32,242 nucleotides of DNA from Bacillota bacterium. Lineage in GTDB: Bacteria; Bacillota; Clostridia; Acetivibrionales; DSM-1351. Shown here in pieces: positions 1-8,571 of the stretch. Under the pieces are notes generated by a model. The model was not told where the DNA came from. It did not search any database and saw nothing but the letters and a program-made list of their open reading frames with translations. Where the stretch lies: contig JAEYNY010000060.1 in assembly GCA_023412275.1 (NCBI GenBank), positions 1-32,242 of the forward strand, given 5' to 3'. Both the position numbers and the translations under genes were made by a program. Within the stretch, counting starts at the first letter, position 1, and every line of letters begins with the position of its first letter.

Positions 1-42
1 GCAGCTTTACATACATAATTGGAAATATAACAGATTTCCTAT

Positions 43-91
43 GCGTCCATTAGGCTGGAAATCGCCTAATGAGACGCTCCATTATTTTTTT
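43..91 (+). terminator. Rho-independent terminator of an upstream gene
   Basis: The arms GCGTC-CATTAGGC (43-55) and GCCTAATG-A-GACGC (64-77) form a 13-bp stem with one bulged A and an 8-base loop. A run of seven T follows (85-91). It ends a plus-strand gene that lies to the left of the window. Confidence 0.85.
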
Positions 92-142
92 ACTAATTGT
101 GTAACGCATGTTTGACAAACCAACAACAAAATTTTGTTTTAT

Positions 143-171
143 TTTACAAAGAAAATATTTTAGAATATACT
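143..171 (+). promoter_or_regulatory. Sigma-A-like promoter of the metallophosphoesterase gene
   Basis: TTTACA (143-148) and TATACT (166-171) are separated by 17 bases. Transcription would begin near 178, about 40 bases before the ATG at 219. This also argues against the longer reading frame that opens at 108, because that start lies upstream of the promoter. Confidence 0.6.
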
Positions 172-218
172 TATTTATAACCTTACTTGGAAAAAGAATT
201 AAAAAACAGGAGAAATTA

Positions 219-1028
219 ATGAGTTACATTATAATAACAGGCATTGCAATACTTCTGCTGGTTTATATGCTGTTTGAAACCACCCTGCTAAAAAATAATT
301 ATGTAAGTTTTAGTAAAAGTTCAAAAGGCCTTAAAATCGCACATTTATCCGATTTGCATGTAAATCATATTCATATTAGCAAGAAAAAGATTATAAACAA
401 ATTAAAAGAAGTTAATGCTGATATAGTTCTTATTTCCGGAGATTATATTGAAACAGATAAAGATATCCCTAAAGCTCTGGATTTAATAAAAGCAATAGCT
501 GATTTTTTCCCTGTATACCTTACACTTGGTAATCATGACCATAAAGCACATCTCAATAAAAAAGATGGTGTAGAAGGCTTTATTGTCCAACTGGAACAAA
601 CCGGGGCTGTGGTCTTGAATAACGCAGCTACAAGTATTTTCAAAAATAATACTACATACAATGTTATTGGTATTGATGATCTGAAAAGGGGAAAACCCGA
701 TTTGACTAAAGCATTCGGGAATATAGATTCGACATCCGATAACCGTATTAATATTGCATTTTCCCATAACCCTGATACGGTACTTACATTATCCAAAAAC
801 AACACAGACTACTTTCTATGCGGTCATTTTCACGGTGGACAGATATGGATGCCTTTTCATCTGGAGTTCAGAATTCTTAGAAGAGAACAACTTTGCAAGA
901 TGGGGTGTAGGAGAGGACTCCATAAAATTAATGGAATAATTGTTTATATTAACAGGGGCTTGGGTAATGTTCTGTTTCCTTTACGATTTCTTTCGGTTCC
1001 GGAAATTGCAGTAATCCAACTCCCATAA
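219..1028 (+). CDS. Membrane-anchored calcineurin-like metallophosphoesterase
   Basis: This 269-residue protein has one N-terminal membrane helix (about residues 3-24) followed by a metallophosphoesterase domain. All metal-ligand blocks are present: DLH (45-47), GD (74-75), GNHD (104-107), a histidine in SHNPD (about 183) and GHFH (202-205). The family (YkuE/YaeI-like) hydrolyses phosphodiesters or phosphomonoesters with two metal ions; some members act on lipid substrates at the membrane, but the substrate here cannot be read from sequence. The start at 219 is chosen because AGGAGA lies at 208-213 and a promoter lies at 143-171. The frame opens earlier, at 108, but that extension has no ribosome binding site. 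The gene is monocistronic, between two terminators. Confidence 0.88.
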   Translation: MSYIIITGIAILLLVYMLFETTLLKNNYVSFSKSSKGLKIAHLSDLHVNHIHISKKKIINKLKEVNADIVLISGDYIETDKDIPKALDLIKAIADFFPVYLTLGNHDHKAHLNKKDGVEGFIVQLEQTGAVVLNNAATSIFKNNTTYNVIGIDDLKRGKPDLTKAFGNIDSTSDNRINIAFSHNPDTVLTLSKNNTDYFLCGHFHGGQIWMPFHLEFRILRREQLCKMGCRRGLHKINGIIVYINRGLGNVLFPLRFLSVPEIAVIQLP

Positions 1029-1030
1029 AT

Positions 1031-1080
1031 AAAAGCCCTGAGAATCAGGTGATAGCACCGATTTTCAGGGCTTTTGCTTT
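1031..1080. terminator. Bidirectional terminator between convergent genes
   Basis: AAAAGCCCTGAGAATC..GGTG (1031-1050) pairs with CACC.GATTTTCAGGGCTTTT (1056-1074) through a roughly 20-bp stem with a small bulge and an ATAG loop. T-runs on the plus side and A-runs on the other side let it end both the phosphoesterase and the convergent phosphoglucomutase gene. Confidence 0.85.
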
Positions 1081-1086
1081 TCTATA

Positions 1087-2817
1087 TTATAAGAGTGGTT
1101 TTATAACATCAAGAACGCCCGCTTTAAACTTTTCAAGCTTATCCTGAGACAAATTCAATGTCTTTTCTGATACTCCATAATAAATCTTTATTTTAGGTTC
1201 TGTTCCTGATGGTCTTACGCAGAACCATGAACCATCTTCCATTTCAAAATAAAGAACGTCAGACTCAGGTAAAGTGATTTTTTCTGTAGCTCCGCTTGCT
1301 ATAACATACCTTTCCGATTTCTGATAGTCCCTTATAGCTTTAACCTTGATACCACCAAATGCTTCATGTCTGGTATTTCTCATGGTTGTAAGGGCTTGTT
1401 TTATTTTTGTAACCCCGTCCTTACCCTCAAGTGTAAAGGAACTGATGCCTTCTACAAAATAACCATACTTTTCATAAACATTTATAAGTGCATCATATAA
1501 AGAAATACCTTTTGCCTTGTAATAAGCAGCCATCTCAGCAACTAGCATTGATGCAACTACGGCATCCTTGTCTCTTACATCTGTTCCTGCAAGATAACCA
1601 TAACTTTCTTCAAAGCCAAACAGATACTTCTGTTTTCCTGTTTCGTCTCTAAGCTTTATCTGTTCTCCGATAAACTTGAAGCCGGTGAGAACCTCAACCA
1701 ACTCAATATTATAAAAGTTAGCTATAACCCTTGCAAGTTCCGTTGTAACTATTGTTTTTACAACAAAACCATTAGAAGGAAGCTTTCCTTCTTCTTTCAT
1801 TGCAGTGAGAATATATTCCAACAGCAAACATCCGGTCTGGTTACCAGTCAGAACTGCATATTCCCCGTCATTTTTCCTAACAACCACACCTACTCTATCA
1901 CTATCCGGGTCAGTTCCGATAATCAAATCAACATCATTTTCTGACGCAAGCTTGATTGCAAGCTCAAAGGCAGATCTTTCTTCAGGGTTCGGAGATTTTA
2001 CTGTTGAGAATTGTGAATCAGGAAGTTCCTGCTCTTTAACAACTAACACGTGCTTAAAGCCGCTTTCTGAAAGTATTCTCCTTACAGGCTTATTACCTGC
2101 TCCGTGGAGTGGAGTATATACGATTTTGAAGGTATCAGCAACTTTTGAAGCAGCATCCTTGTTTATTCTCAACTTCTTTAGCATCTCAATATATGCATCA
2201 TCGATTTCACTGCCTATAATCTGAAGGAGGCCTTTGATTATAGCTTCTTCCTTTGAAATAATGTTAACTTTTGTTATGTCTTCAATCTTATTTATTTCAG
2301 ATATAACGGCATTTGAACCATCAATGGAAAGCTGTCCGCCGTCTTCTCCATATACCTTGTAGCCATTGTACTGCTTTGGGTTATGACTTGCGGTTACAAC
2401 TACTCCGGCAGCAGCTTTCAGATATCTTACGGCAAATGACAATTGTGGTGTAGGTCTCAATTCATCGAACAGGAAAGCTTTGATACCATTTGCACAGAAT
2501 ACCTTTGCAGCTTCGAGTGAAAACTCCGGTGACATAAAACGTGAATCGTATGCTATAACTATACCTTTGTCCTGGTTTCCCAGTTGGTTTATATAATTTG
2601 CCAAGCCCTGTGAAGCAACCCTCACTGTATAGATATTAATTCTATTGGTTCCGGCTCCGATAATACCCCTGAGTCCTCCGGTTCCAAATTCAAGGCTTTT
2701 ATAGAATCGGTCTTCCACTTCCTTGGCATCGTCTTTTATGGACAAAAGTTCATTTTTTGTGTCTTGATCGAAATATTCATTATCCAACCAAAAGTTAAGT
2801 TTTGATAGGCATTCCAT
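1087..2817 (-). CDS. pgcA: Alpha-phosphoglucomutase / phosphomannomutase
   Basis: This 576-residue protein belongs to the alpha-D-phosphohexomutase family and interconverts glucose-1-phosphate and glucose-6-phosphate, possibly also the mannose phosphates. It therefore links glycogen, UDP-glucose and cell-wall sugar synthesis to glycolysis. The four hallmark loops are all visible: the phosphoserine loop TASHNPKQYNGYK (serine 144), the metal loop DPDSDR (303-308), the sugar-specificity loop GFEESYG (about 398) and the phosphate-binding loop RPSGTEPK (about 535). Length matches the Bacillus PgcA/YhxB group (about 580). AGGAGG at 2829-2834 sits ten bases before the ATG. The gene has its own promoter and is probably monocistronic. 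Confidence 0.95.
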   Translation of the reverse strand: MECLSKLNFWLDNEYFDQDTKNELLSIKDDAKEVEDRFYKSLEFGTGGLRGIIGAGTNRINIYTVRVASQGLANYINQLGNQDKGIVIAYDSRFMSPEFSLEAAKVFCANGIKAFLFDELRPTPQLSFAVRYLKAAAGVVVTASHNPKQYNGYKVYGEDGGQLSIDGSNAVISEINKIEDITKVNIISKEEAIIKGLLQIIGSEIDDAYIEMLKKLRINKDAASKVADTFKIVYTPLHGAGNKPVRRILSESGFKHVLVVKEQELPDSQFSTVKSPNPEERSAFELAIKLASENDVDLIIGTDPDSDRVGVVVRKNDGEYAVLTGNQTGCLLLEYILTAMKEEGKLPSNGFVVKTIVTTELARVIANFYNIELVEVLTGFKFIGEQIKLRDETGKQKYLFGFEESYGYLAGTDVRDKDAVVASMLVAEMAAYYKAKGISLYDALINVYEKYGYFVEGISSFTLEGKDGVTKIKQALTTMRNTRHEAFGGIKVKAIRDYQKSERYVIASGATEKITLPESDVLYFEMEDGSWFCVRPSGTEPKIKIYYGVSEKTLNLSQDKLEKFKAGVLDVIKPLL

Positions 2818-2854
2818 TATTTAAGCAACCTCCTAAAAATTTCATTTGAGTACT

Positions 2855-2882
2855 AGTATATCATAAATGTAATCAAATTCAA
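2855..2882 (-). promoter_or_regulatory. Promoter of pgcA
   Basis: Reading the minus strand, TTGAAT (2882-2877) and TATACT (2860-2855) are 16 bases apart. They sit just upstream of the pgcA ribosome binding site, in the 91-base gap to the next gene. Confidence 0.55.
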
Positions 2883-2908
2883 TGAGGATTAGAAAGTCGA
2901 ATATAAAT

Positions 2909-3601
2909 CTAAACTGTAAAAATTTTATTTATCTGCGAAAGCTTTGAAGCAATATAAAAGCTGTATAAGATATTACGCTTTATTAGCCTATAGAAATGAT
3001 TTAAGGTATATGCCACTTCATTTATAGTACCTGTTTTTTCAAAAAAATCTTCAGCATCAAAATTAACACCAGCAATAGGCTCGTAGGCGTTTAAGCATCC
3101 GCTATAAGAAGTGTATTTGTGAAGAAGTGTATGAATTTCATCTGGAATAATATTTTTAGAAATACATGTATCCCATAGAACATTGCCCTCAACAAGAGTT
3201 CTTACTACAAAATCAGAACATGTATATGCCTTGTAGGTGTCAAATTTACACCCCAGTAAAACCCCTATTGCAGCTAAAGAGTTGTAAATGTTCTCTTCCC
3301 TATCATTTTTTATTTTATATATAAACAATTTTATGGTTTCATACTGTTCTTCTGTTACAGGTATCCTAAATACCTTTATACAAACATCCGATTCCTTTCC
3401 CAGAGTGAACCTTTTCGGAAATTCTTTTACAAATCCGCCAACCAGAGGATTAGAAGCCCTATATCGTGCAAACGAATACATCTCGTTCAGATTTTCCGTA
3501 AGGCTGATAGAGGAATGATTATAAAAGCTTCTGGTAAATACCCTTATTATTTTTCCCATCATGGTAGGAGTTGAAGATAATACAACATAAATGTTTTTCA
3601 T
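2909..3601 (-). CDS. Permuted papain-like (YiiX/NlpC-P60 type) protein
   Basis: This 230-residue cytosolic protein has no signal peptide. A histidine in the context NHSSI (H29) is followed about 100 residues later by a cysteine in YTCSDF (C128). This His-before-Cys order, each in a hydrophobic strand or helix context, is that of the circularly permuted NlpC/P60 fold (YiiX/YaeF, LRAT-like). Known members are lipid- or peptide-processing thiol hydrolases or acyltransferases; no substrate can be named. The C-terminal 70 residues are basic and aromatic and look like an accessory part. An AAGGAAG-type ribosome binding site precedes the ATG. It stands alone between pgcA and lrgB. The catalytic pair is my inference from motif spacing. 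Confidence 0.6.
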   Translation of the reverse strand: MKNIYVVLSSTPTMMGKIIRVFTRSFYNHSSISLTENLNEMYSFARYRASNPLVGGFVKEFPKRFTLGKESDVCIKVFRIPVTEEQYETIKLFIYKIKNDREENIYNSLAAIGVLLGCKFDTYKAYTCSDFVVRTLVEGNVLWDTCISKNIIPDEIHTLLHKYTSYSGCLNAYEPIAGVNFDAEDFFEKTGTINEVAYTLNHFYRLIKRNILYSFYIASKLSQINKIFTV

Positions 3602-3626
3602 ATTTTCACTTCCTTATTGAACATTT

Positions 3627-3654
3627 TCTATAATATTGTACGAAAATAATTCAA
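3627..3654 (-). promoter_or_regulatory. Possible promoter of the papain-like gene
   Basis: On the minus strand TTGAAT (3654-3649) and TATAGA (3632-3627) are 16 bases apart. The -35 box overlaps a near-palindrome, TTCAAACATGTATGAA (3650-3665), which could be an operator. Only the boxes themselves support this. Confidence 0.4.
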
Positions 3655-3678
3655 ACATGTATGAAACTTGTCTTGTAT

Positions 3679-4374
3679 TTAAAATAATCCAAATTTAAAC
3701 AAAACAGTTGCAACTATAACCGTTACAAGTCCGGCAAGCCCAATAGCCAACCCACTCATAGCTCCTTCCGTTTCACCTATATCAACAGCCTTCGTTGTTC
3801 CTAGTGCATGAGATGAGGTTCCAATAGCTATACCCTTTGCAGTCTTATCAGTTATTTTACAAACTTTCAATAACCATTCGGCAAACACGGCACCAAATAT
3901 ACCCGTAATAATAATGGCGGCCACTGTTACGGAGGGTATTCCTTTTATTTGGGTTGATAATTCAATTCCCAGTGGAGTTGTTATAGATTTTGGAATCAAG
4001 GAAGCAATCAGTTCTTTCGAAAGTCCGAAAGCCTTCGCCATAGCCCACACACTTAAAATTGCAGTAACCGATCCAATAATTACACCCCCCAGTATGGCAA
4101 CATAATCTTTTTTTAAGGAATTTATGTTCTTATATAAAGGAACAGCCAGTATTACTGTTGCCGGTGTAAGAAAAAGAGAAATAAAATCTCCTCCCTTCTT
4201 ATAATCTTCCAATGGAATATGTAATGCCAGCAATGTTCCAATAACCAATGCTATTGCAATCATTAAAGGATTGAAAAATGCTATCCTTGTTTTTTTGTTT
4301 ATAAAAATACCAATCTCATAAGCCAAGATTGATATAAGCAGTGCGAATAAAGGTGACCTTATAATTTCTTTCAT
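3679..4374 (-). CDS. lrgB: LrgB-family murein hydrolase regulator / antiholin-like membrane protein
   Basis: This 231-residue polytopic membrane protein has about six or seven hydrophobic segments. It shows the LrgB/CidB signature region near residues 131-146 (around IPKSITTPLGIELS) and a glycine/alanine-rich SHALGTTKA block near 188-196. Family members work with LrgA/CidA and have been linked to control of murein hydrolase export, cell lysis and, more recently, pyruvate or glycolate transport. The start overlaps the lrgA stop as ATGA, with AGGAGG eight bases upstream inside the lrgA end, so translation is coupled. It is the last gene of the uvrB-lrgA-lrgB unit. Confidence 0.9.
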   Translation of the reverse strand: MKEIIRSPLFALLISILAYEIGIFINKKTRIAFFNPLMIAIALVIGTLLALHIPLEDYKKGGDFISLFLTPATVILAVPLYKNINSLKKDYVAILGGVIIGSVTAILSVWAMAKAFGLSKELIASLIPKSITTPLGIELSTQIKGIPSVTVAAIIITGIFGAVFAEWLLKVCKITDKTAKGIAIGTSSHALGTTKAVDIGETEGAMSGLAIGLAGLVTVIVATVLFKFGLF

Positions 4375-4721
4375 TTACCCTTCCTCCTTTTAATCAACTG
4401 TATAGTCCATCCGGTTATGATCATTACAACAAAAGTTGTAACAAAGCATATAACCAATATAGGAAGGATACTTTTCTTTAAAATTCCCACGTAACCAAGT
4501 AGGCCCACCCCTGCCGGAATAAAAAAGAATGCAAGGTGATCTATCAAAAACCTGCTTATCTCATTTATTTTCTCCAATTTAATGACTCCCGTGATCAGGC
4601 AAATAAAAAGCAATATCATTCCTATGATACTGCCCGGGAGTGGAACGTGTACTACTTTGTTCAATACTTCCCCAATAAAGCAAATAATTAGTACGATTAA
4701 AAACTGCCTTAGTAGTTTCAT
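4371..4721 (-). CDS. lrgA: LrgA/CidA-family holin-like protein
   Basis: This 116-residue protein has four predicted membrane helices, an LPGSIIGMILLF block (about 28-39) typical of LrgA/CidA, and a basic C-terminal tail. Proteins of this family resemble phage holins and act in a pair with LrgB. The ATG overlaps the uvrB stop as TAATG, with AGGGGG about five bases ahead, so ribosomes finishing uvrB can restart here. There is no room for a separate promoter except inside uvrB. The usual LytSR regulators are not in the window. Confidence 0.9.
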   Translation of the reverse strand: MKLLRQFLIVLIICFIGEVLNKVVHVPLPGSIIGMILLFICLITGVIKLEKINEISRFLIDHLAFFFIPAGVGLLGYVGILKKSILPILVICFVTTFVVMIITGWTIQLIKRRKGK

Positions 4722-6694
4722 TACTTCCCCCTGAGTGATTCTATCTTATCCCTTAATTCTGCTGCACGCTCAAATTGTAAATCAGCTGCTGCCTGCTTCA
4801 TTTCCTTCTGCAGTTTAGCAATATGTTTTTCAAGTTCCTGTTCGGACATCTGATTTTCTTTCTTTCCGGTATAATACTTGTCCTCTTCCTCGGCAACCTT
4901 TGTGGCTTCCAGAACATCCCTTACGGATTTCTGAATAGTAGTCGGAACAATTCCATGCTTCTTATTGTAATCCATCTGAATCTGCCGTCTTCTGTTTGTC
5001 TCACTTATAGCTCTGTGCATTGAGCCGGTAATGTTGTCTGCATACATTATAACCTTACCTTCAGAATTTCTGGCAGCTCTACCTATAGTCTGTATCAGTG
5101 ATGTTTCAGATCGCAGAAAACCCTCTTTATCTGCATCAAGTATGGCTACCAGTGAGACCTCAGGAATATCAAGACCTTCTCTTAAAAGGTTTATTCCGAT
5201 GAGAACATCAAATACTCCCAAACGCAAATCTCTTATTATCTCCATTCTCTCAAAAGTGACAACGTCAGAATGAAGGTATTTAACCTTTATGTCCAGTTCC
5301 TTCATATAGTCAGTCAAATCTTCTGCCATCTTTTTAGTAAGAGTTGTTACAAGAATTCTTTGCTTCTTCTCAGCCCTCGTATTGATTTCACCGATTAAGT
5401 CATCTATCTGACCTTTTACAGGTCTTACAATAATCTCTGGATCAATTAAACCTGTAGGCCTTATAATCTGCTCAACTATCTGCGTGGAATGCTCCCTTTC
5501 ATATACAGCCGGGGTGGCACTTACATATATCGCCTGATTCACCCGCTCCTCAAATTCATGGAATTTAAGGGGTCTATTATCAAAAGCTGATGGTAGTCGG
5601 AAACCATACTCTACAAGGGATTCCTTTCTGGAACGGTCACCATTGTACATGGCACCTACCTGTGAGACCGTAACATGAGATTCATCTATAACAAGCAGAT
5701 AATCATCTGGAAAATAATCCATAAGTGTATATGGTGCACTTCCGGGTTCACGACCGCTTATATGACGTGAATAATTCTCTATTCCCTGACAAAAGCCGAT
5801 TTCAGACATCATTTCCAGATCATATCTGGTTCTTTGCTCCAGCCTTTGGGCCTCCAGCAGCTTGCCTTCCATCTTGAGCTGCTCCAGTCTTTCCTCCAGC
5901 TCCTTTTCAATAGTTACCATTGCACGATCCATCTTAGGTCTGGTGGTAGCATAGTGAGAAGCTGGGAAAACAGCTATGTGCTCCCTTGTTCCAATTATCT
6001 CACCTGTCAAATAATCTACTTCGGTGATTCGCTCTATCTCATCACCGAAAAATTCCACTCTTAAGACCTTTTCGGAGCTGTTGGCAGGAAATATCTCCAG
6101 AACATCTCCTCTTGCCCTGAATCTTCCTCTTCTGAAATCTATCTCATTTCTTTCATATTGTATGTCTACTAGCTTTCTGATTACTTCGTCCCTGTCCTTC
6201 TGCATACCTACCCTAAGTGAAAGCATAAGGTCGGTGTAGTCCTCCGGGTCACCCAAACCATAGATACAGGAAACACTGGCAACAATAATTACATCCCTTC
6301 GCTCAAAAAGTGCGGCGGTGGCGGAGTGTCTCAGTTTATCGATTTCTTCGTTTACGGAAGAATCCTTTTCTATATACGTATCAGTTGATGGTATATATGC
6401 TTCCGGTTGGTAGTAATCGTAATAACTAACGAAATATTCAACAACATTATTTGGGAAAAACTCCTTAAACTCACTGCAAAGCTGAGCTGCAAGTGTCTTG
6501 TTGTGTGCAATTACCAAAGTAGGCTTTTGTACCTGCTCTATAACTTTTGCCACTGTATATGTCTTTCCTGAGCCTGTTACTCCCAAAAGTGTCTGATGCT
6601 TTTGGCCCTCAAGTATACCTTTACTGATTTTTGCTATAGCTTCCGGTTGGTCTCCCCTGGGCTTGTACGGCGAAATAACTTCAAATTTATTCAT
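4721..6694 (-). CDS. uvrB: Excinuclease ABC subunit B
   Basis: This is the 657-residue damage-verifying helicase of nucleotide excision repair, which works with UvrA and UvrC. Visible parts are the Walker A GVTGSGKT (about 38-45), the beta-hairpin region around YYDYYQPEAYIPSTDTY (about 90-106), helicase motif II DESH (about 336), motif VI around QTIGRAARN (about 540), and the C-terminal UVR domain that contacts UvrC (last 35 residues). The frame can also open at a TTG at 6703. ATG 6694 is preferred because GAAAGG (6705-6710) then lies ten bases upstream, whereas it would almost touch the TTG. Its promoter overlaps a LexA-like box, and lrgA follows in a one-base overlap. Confidence 0.97.
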   Translation of the reverse strand: MNKFEVISPYKPRGDQPEAIAKISKGILEGQKHQTLLGVTGSGKTYTVAKVIEQVQKPTLVIAHNKTLAAQLCSEFKEFFPNNVVEYFVSYYDYYQPEAYIPSTDTYIEKDSSVNEEIDKLRHSATAALFERRDVIIVASVSCIYGLGDPEDYTDLMLSLRVGMQKDRDEVIRKLVDIQYERNEIDFRRGRFRARGDVLEIFPANSSEKVLRVEFFGDEIERITEVDYLTGEIIGTREHIAVFPASHYATTRPKMDRAMVTIEKELEERLEQLKMEGKLLEAQRLEQRTRYDLEMMSEIGFCQGIENYSRHISGREPGSAPYTLMDYFPDDYLLVIDESHVTVSQVGAMYNGDRSRKESLVEYGFRLPSAFDNRPLKFHEFEERVNQAIYVSATPAVYEREHSTQIVEQIIRPTGLIDPEIIVRPVKGQIDDLIGEINTRAEKKQRILVTTLTKKMAEDLTDYMKELDIKVKYLHSDVVTFERMEIIRDLRLGVFDVLIGINLLREGLDIPEVSLVAILDADKEGFLRSETSLIQTIGRAARNSEGKVIMYADNITGSMHRAISETNRRRQIQMDYNKKHGIVPTTIQKSVRDVLEATKVAEEEDKYYTGKKENQMSEQELEKHIAKLQKEMKQAAADLQFERAAELRDKIESLRGK

Positions 6695-6789
6695 AAAATT
6701 CAAACCTTTCTATACTTACCAGCCGGTATAAAAATAAAAACAACTTAATTACCGGCAACATTTATCCATCTTTATATAATATAAAAAAT

Positions 6790-6817
6790 ATTATACCACA
6801 TATCAAAGGAAAAACAA
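6790..6817 (-). promoter_or_regulatory. Promoter of uvrB
   Basis: On the minus strand TTGTTT (6817-6812), a 16-base spacer and TATAAT (6795-6790) with an extended TGG ahead of it make a strong sigma-A-like promoter. Transcription would begin around 6783, giving a leader of about 90 bases. Confidence 0.65.
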
Positions 6818-6828
6818 ACATACGTTTG
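6815..6828. promoter_or_regulatory. LexA-like SOS box in the uvrB promoter
   Basis: CAAACATACGTTTG matches the Gram-positive LexA consensus CGAACRNRYGTTYG at every defined position except the second base. The arms CAAAC/GTTTG are perfectly symmetric. The site overlaps the -35 region of the uvrB promoter, the right place for repression. uvrB is a classic SOS gene in Bacillus, so site and gene agree. Confidence 0.7.
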
Positions 6829-6838
6829 GTAAATATAT

Positions 6839-7408
6839 CTAGCCTCCGAAGAACATGTGCTGTACAAATATCTTTACGCCTATTCCCAGTAAAATTAATC
6901 CGCCCACGATTCCTGCACGCTTCCCAAGTAAATTACCAAACCTTTTGGACAACAATATTGCAGCTGTGCAGCATATGAAAGTTATAATACTGATAATTGT
7001 TACAGAATATAAAATATTTACATTGAGTGCTGACAAACTCACCCCAACTGCCAATGCATCTATGCTGGTTGCAATTGCCTGTATTATCAGCAGCTTAAAG
7101 GTTAATGCAAATAAAGAGCAGTCCTGTTCTTCATCAGCAGTTATTGCCTCATGGAGCATTTTCCCACCGATAATGACAAGCAAAATGAAAGCTATCCAAT
7201 GGTCGAATCTTTTTATGACGGTTTCAAAGGAATTTGCTGCATAATAACCAATTAAAGGCATTATCCCCTGAAATACTGCAAACATTATTGCCATCTGCAG
7301 TATATGTTTTACTTTTATTTTCTTAATACATAAAGAATTTGATATTGATACGGCTGAAGCATCCATAGATAATCCTATTGCCAGCAAAATCAGTTCTGTT
7401 AAACTCAT
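6839..7408 (-). CDS. mntP: Manganese efflux pump MntP
   Basis: This 189-residue protein has six membrane segments arranged as two DUF204 repeats. Each repeat carries its conserved acidic motif: GLSMDASAVS near the start and TSIDALAVGVS in the middle (about 112-122). The family exports Mn(II) and protects against manganese excess. Length matches Escherichia coli MntP (188). The frame extends to an ATG at 7420, but GGAGG lies inside that extension, five bases before the ATG at 7408, so the shorter form is chosen. No yybP-ykoY manganese riboswitch is visible in the 84-base gap upstream; transcription may come by read-through from trpS or from a weak promoter. Confidence 0.92.
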   Translation of the reverse strand: MSLTELILLAIGLSMDASAVSISNSLCIKKIKVKHILQMAIMFAVFQGIMPLIGYYAANSFETVIKRFDHWIAFILLVIIGGKMLHEAITADEEQDCSLFALTFKLLIIQAIATSIDALAVGVSLSALNVNILYSVTIISIITFICCTAAILLSKRFGNLLGKRAGIVGGLILLGIGVKIFVQHMFFGG

Positions 7409-7448
7409 GTAGGCCTCCATTAAACTAATGCGGTAGAATTGTATTACT

Positions 7449-7495
7449 TAAAAAAACAGGGAATCATTTCAATACACCGCAAGAAATGAATCCCT
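7449..7495 (-). terminator. Terminator of trpS
   Basis: AGGGAATCATTTC (7458-7470) and GAAATGAATCCCT (7483-7495) form a 13-bp stem with one mismatch. On the minus strand it is followed by a run of seven T (7456-7450). Confidence 0.85.
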
Positions 7496-7504
7496 TATAC
7501 TATT

Positions 7505-8515
7505 TTAACCTCTAGGCAAAAGACCGACTTTCCTTTGCACTTTTGAAAGAGTTTTTCTTGCCATGTAAGCAGCTTTTTCAGCATTTTCCTTTAAAATTAA
7601 GTTCAGTTGTTCCTTATCAGCTGAAAACTCGTTGAATTTCTGCTGAATCGGTACCAACATGTCAACTACTGACTGCCCTACTGTTTCTTTTAAATCACCA
7701 TAGGACCTTCCTTCAAATTCCTTTTCAATGTCACTGATACCCTTTCCGGTAACACTTGAGTATATACTAATTAAATTGCTGACACCCGGCTTATTTTGCT
7801 CGTCATAACGTATTTCACGTTCTGAATCAGTAACAGCTCTTTTAAATTTACGCATTACGGCATCCTGTGAGTCGAGAATCAAAACAAATGCATTTTCATT
7901 TTCATCTGACTTGGACATTTTCTTTTCAGGTTCCTGAAGACTCATTATTTTTGCCCCAATTTTAGGTATAAAGGCTTCTGGAATTGTAAAAGTATCTCCA
8001 TATATGTTATTAAATCTGTCGGCTACATCTCTGGTAATCTCAAGATGTTGTTTCTGATCCTGTCCGATTGGAACAAGATCCGCCTGATAAAGCAGAATAT
8101 CTGCTGCCATAAGTACAGGATATGTGAACAAGCCTGCATTTATGTTGTCTCCGTGTCTTTGTGACTTGTCCTTGAATTGGGTCATTCTGTTCAATTCACC
8201 CATATATGTGAAACAATTGAGAATCCAAGCTAACTCTGCGTGTGCACTGACATGTGACTGTAAAAACAGTATGCTTTTTTTAGGGTCAAGACCACAGGCC
8301 ATATAAAGTGCCAGAAGATTTAGACTTCTCTGTCTTAATTCGGCAGGTTTCTGACGAACTGTAAGTGTATGAAGATCAACTACACAGTACAAGCACTCAT
8401 ACTCTTCCTGCAAAGGAATCCAATTCTTTATAGCACCCAGATAATTTCCTATGGTAAGGTTTCCTGATGGCTGAACACCACTGAAAATCCTTTTCTTTTG
8501 TTCTATCTGTTCCAT
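7505..8515 (-). CDS. trpS: Tryptophanyl-tRNA synthetase
   Basis: This 336-residue class I aminoacyl-tRNA synthetase charges tRNA-Trp with tryptophan. The ATP-binding signature is PSGNLTIGNYLG with the HIGH-equivalent TIGN (21-24). The second signature, KMSKS, is complete (199-203). The tryptophan pocket region around GQDQKQHLEITRD (151-163) is conserved, and length is usual for the bacterial enzyme (about 330). AAGGATG precedes the ATG. A promoter lies at 8572-8600. No T-box leader is present: the GGTGGNACCGCG-type T-box sequence is absent from the 110-base upstream region. Confidence 0.97.
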   Translation of the reverse strand: MEQIEQKKRIFSGVQPSGNLTIGNYLGAIKNWIPLQEEYECLYCVVDLHTLTVRQKPAELRQRSLNLLALYMACGLDPKKSILFLQSHVSAHAELAWILNCFTYMGELNRMTQFKDKSQRHGDNINAGLFTYPVLMAADILLYQADLVPIGQDQKQHLEITRDVADRFNNIYGDTFTIPEAFIPKIGAKIMSLQEPEKKMSKSDENENAFVLILDSQDAVMRKFKRAVTDSEREIRYDEQNKPGVSNLISIYSSVTGKGISDIEKEFEGRSYGDLKETVGQSVVDMLVPIQQKFNEFSADKEQLNLILKENAEKAAYMARKTLSKVQRKVGLLPRG

Positions 8516-8571
8516 CTAAAACACATCCTTATGAATTTTATTTAATATTTTCCATTATTTCATACCTAAAG

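Noticed and set aside
108..218. N-terminal extension of the metallophosphoesterase frame
   Set aside because: It begins upstream of the likely promoter (143-171) and has no ribosome binding site; ATG 219 has AGGAGA at the right distance.
1805..2224. 139-codon plus-strand frame inside pgcA
   Set aside because: It lies wholly within a well-conserved gene on the other strand and has no translation signals.
7409..7504. Manganese (yybP-ykoY) riboswitch upstream of mntP
   Set aside because: The gap is only about 95 bases, most of it is the trpS terminator, and the conserved manganese-riboswitch loops are absent.
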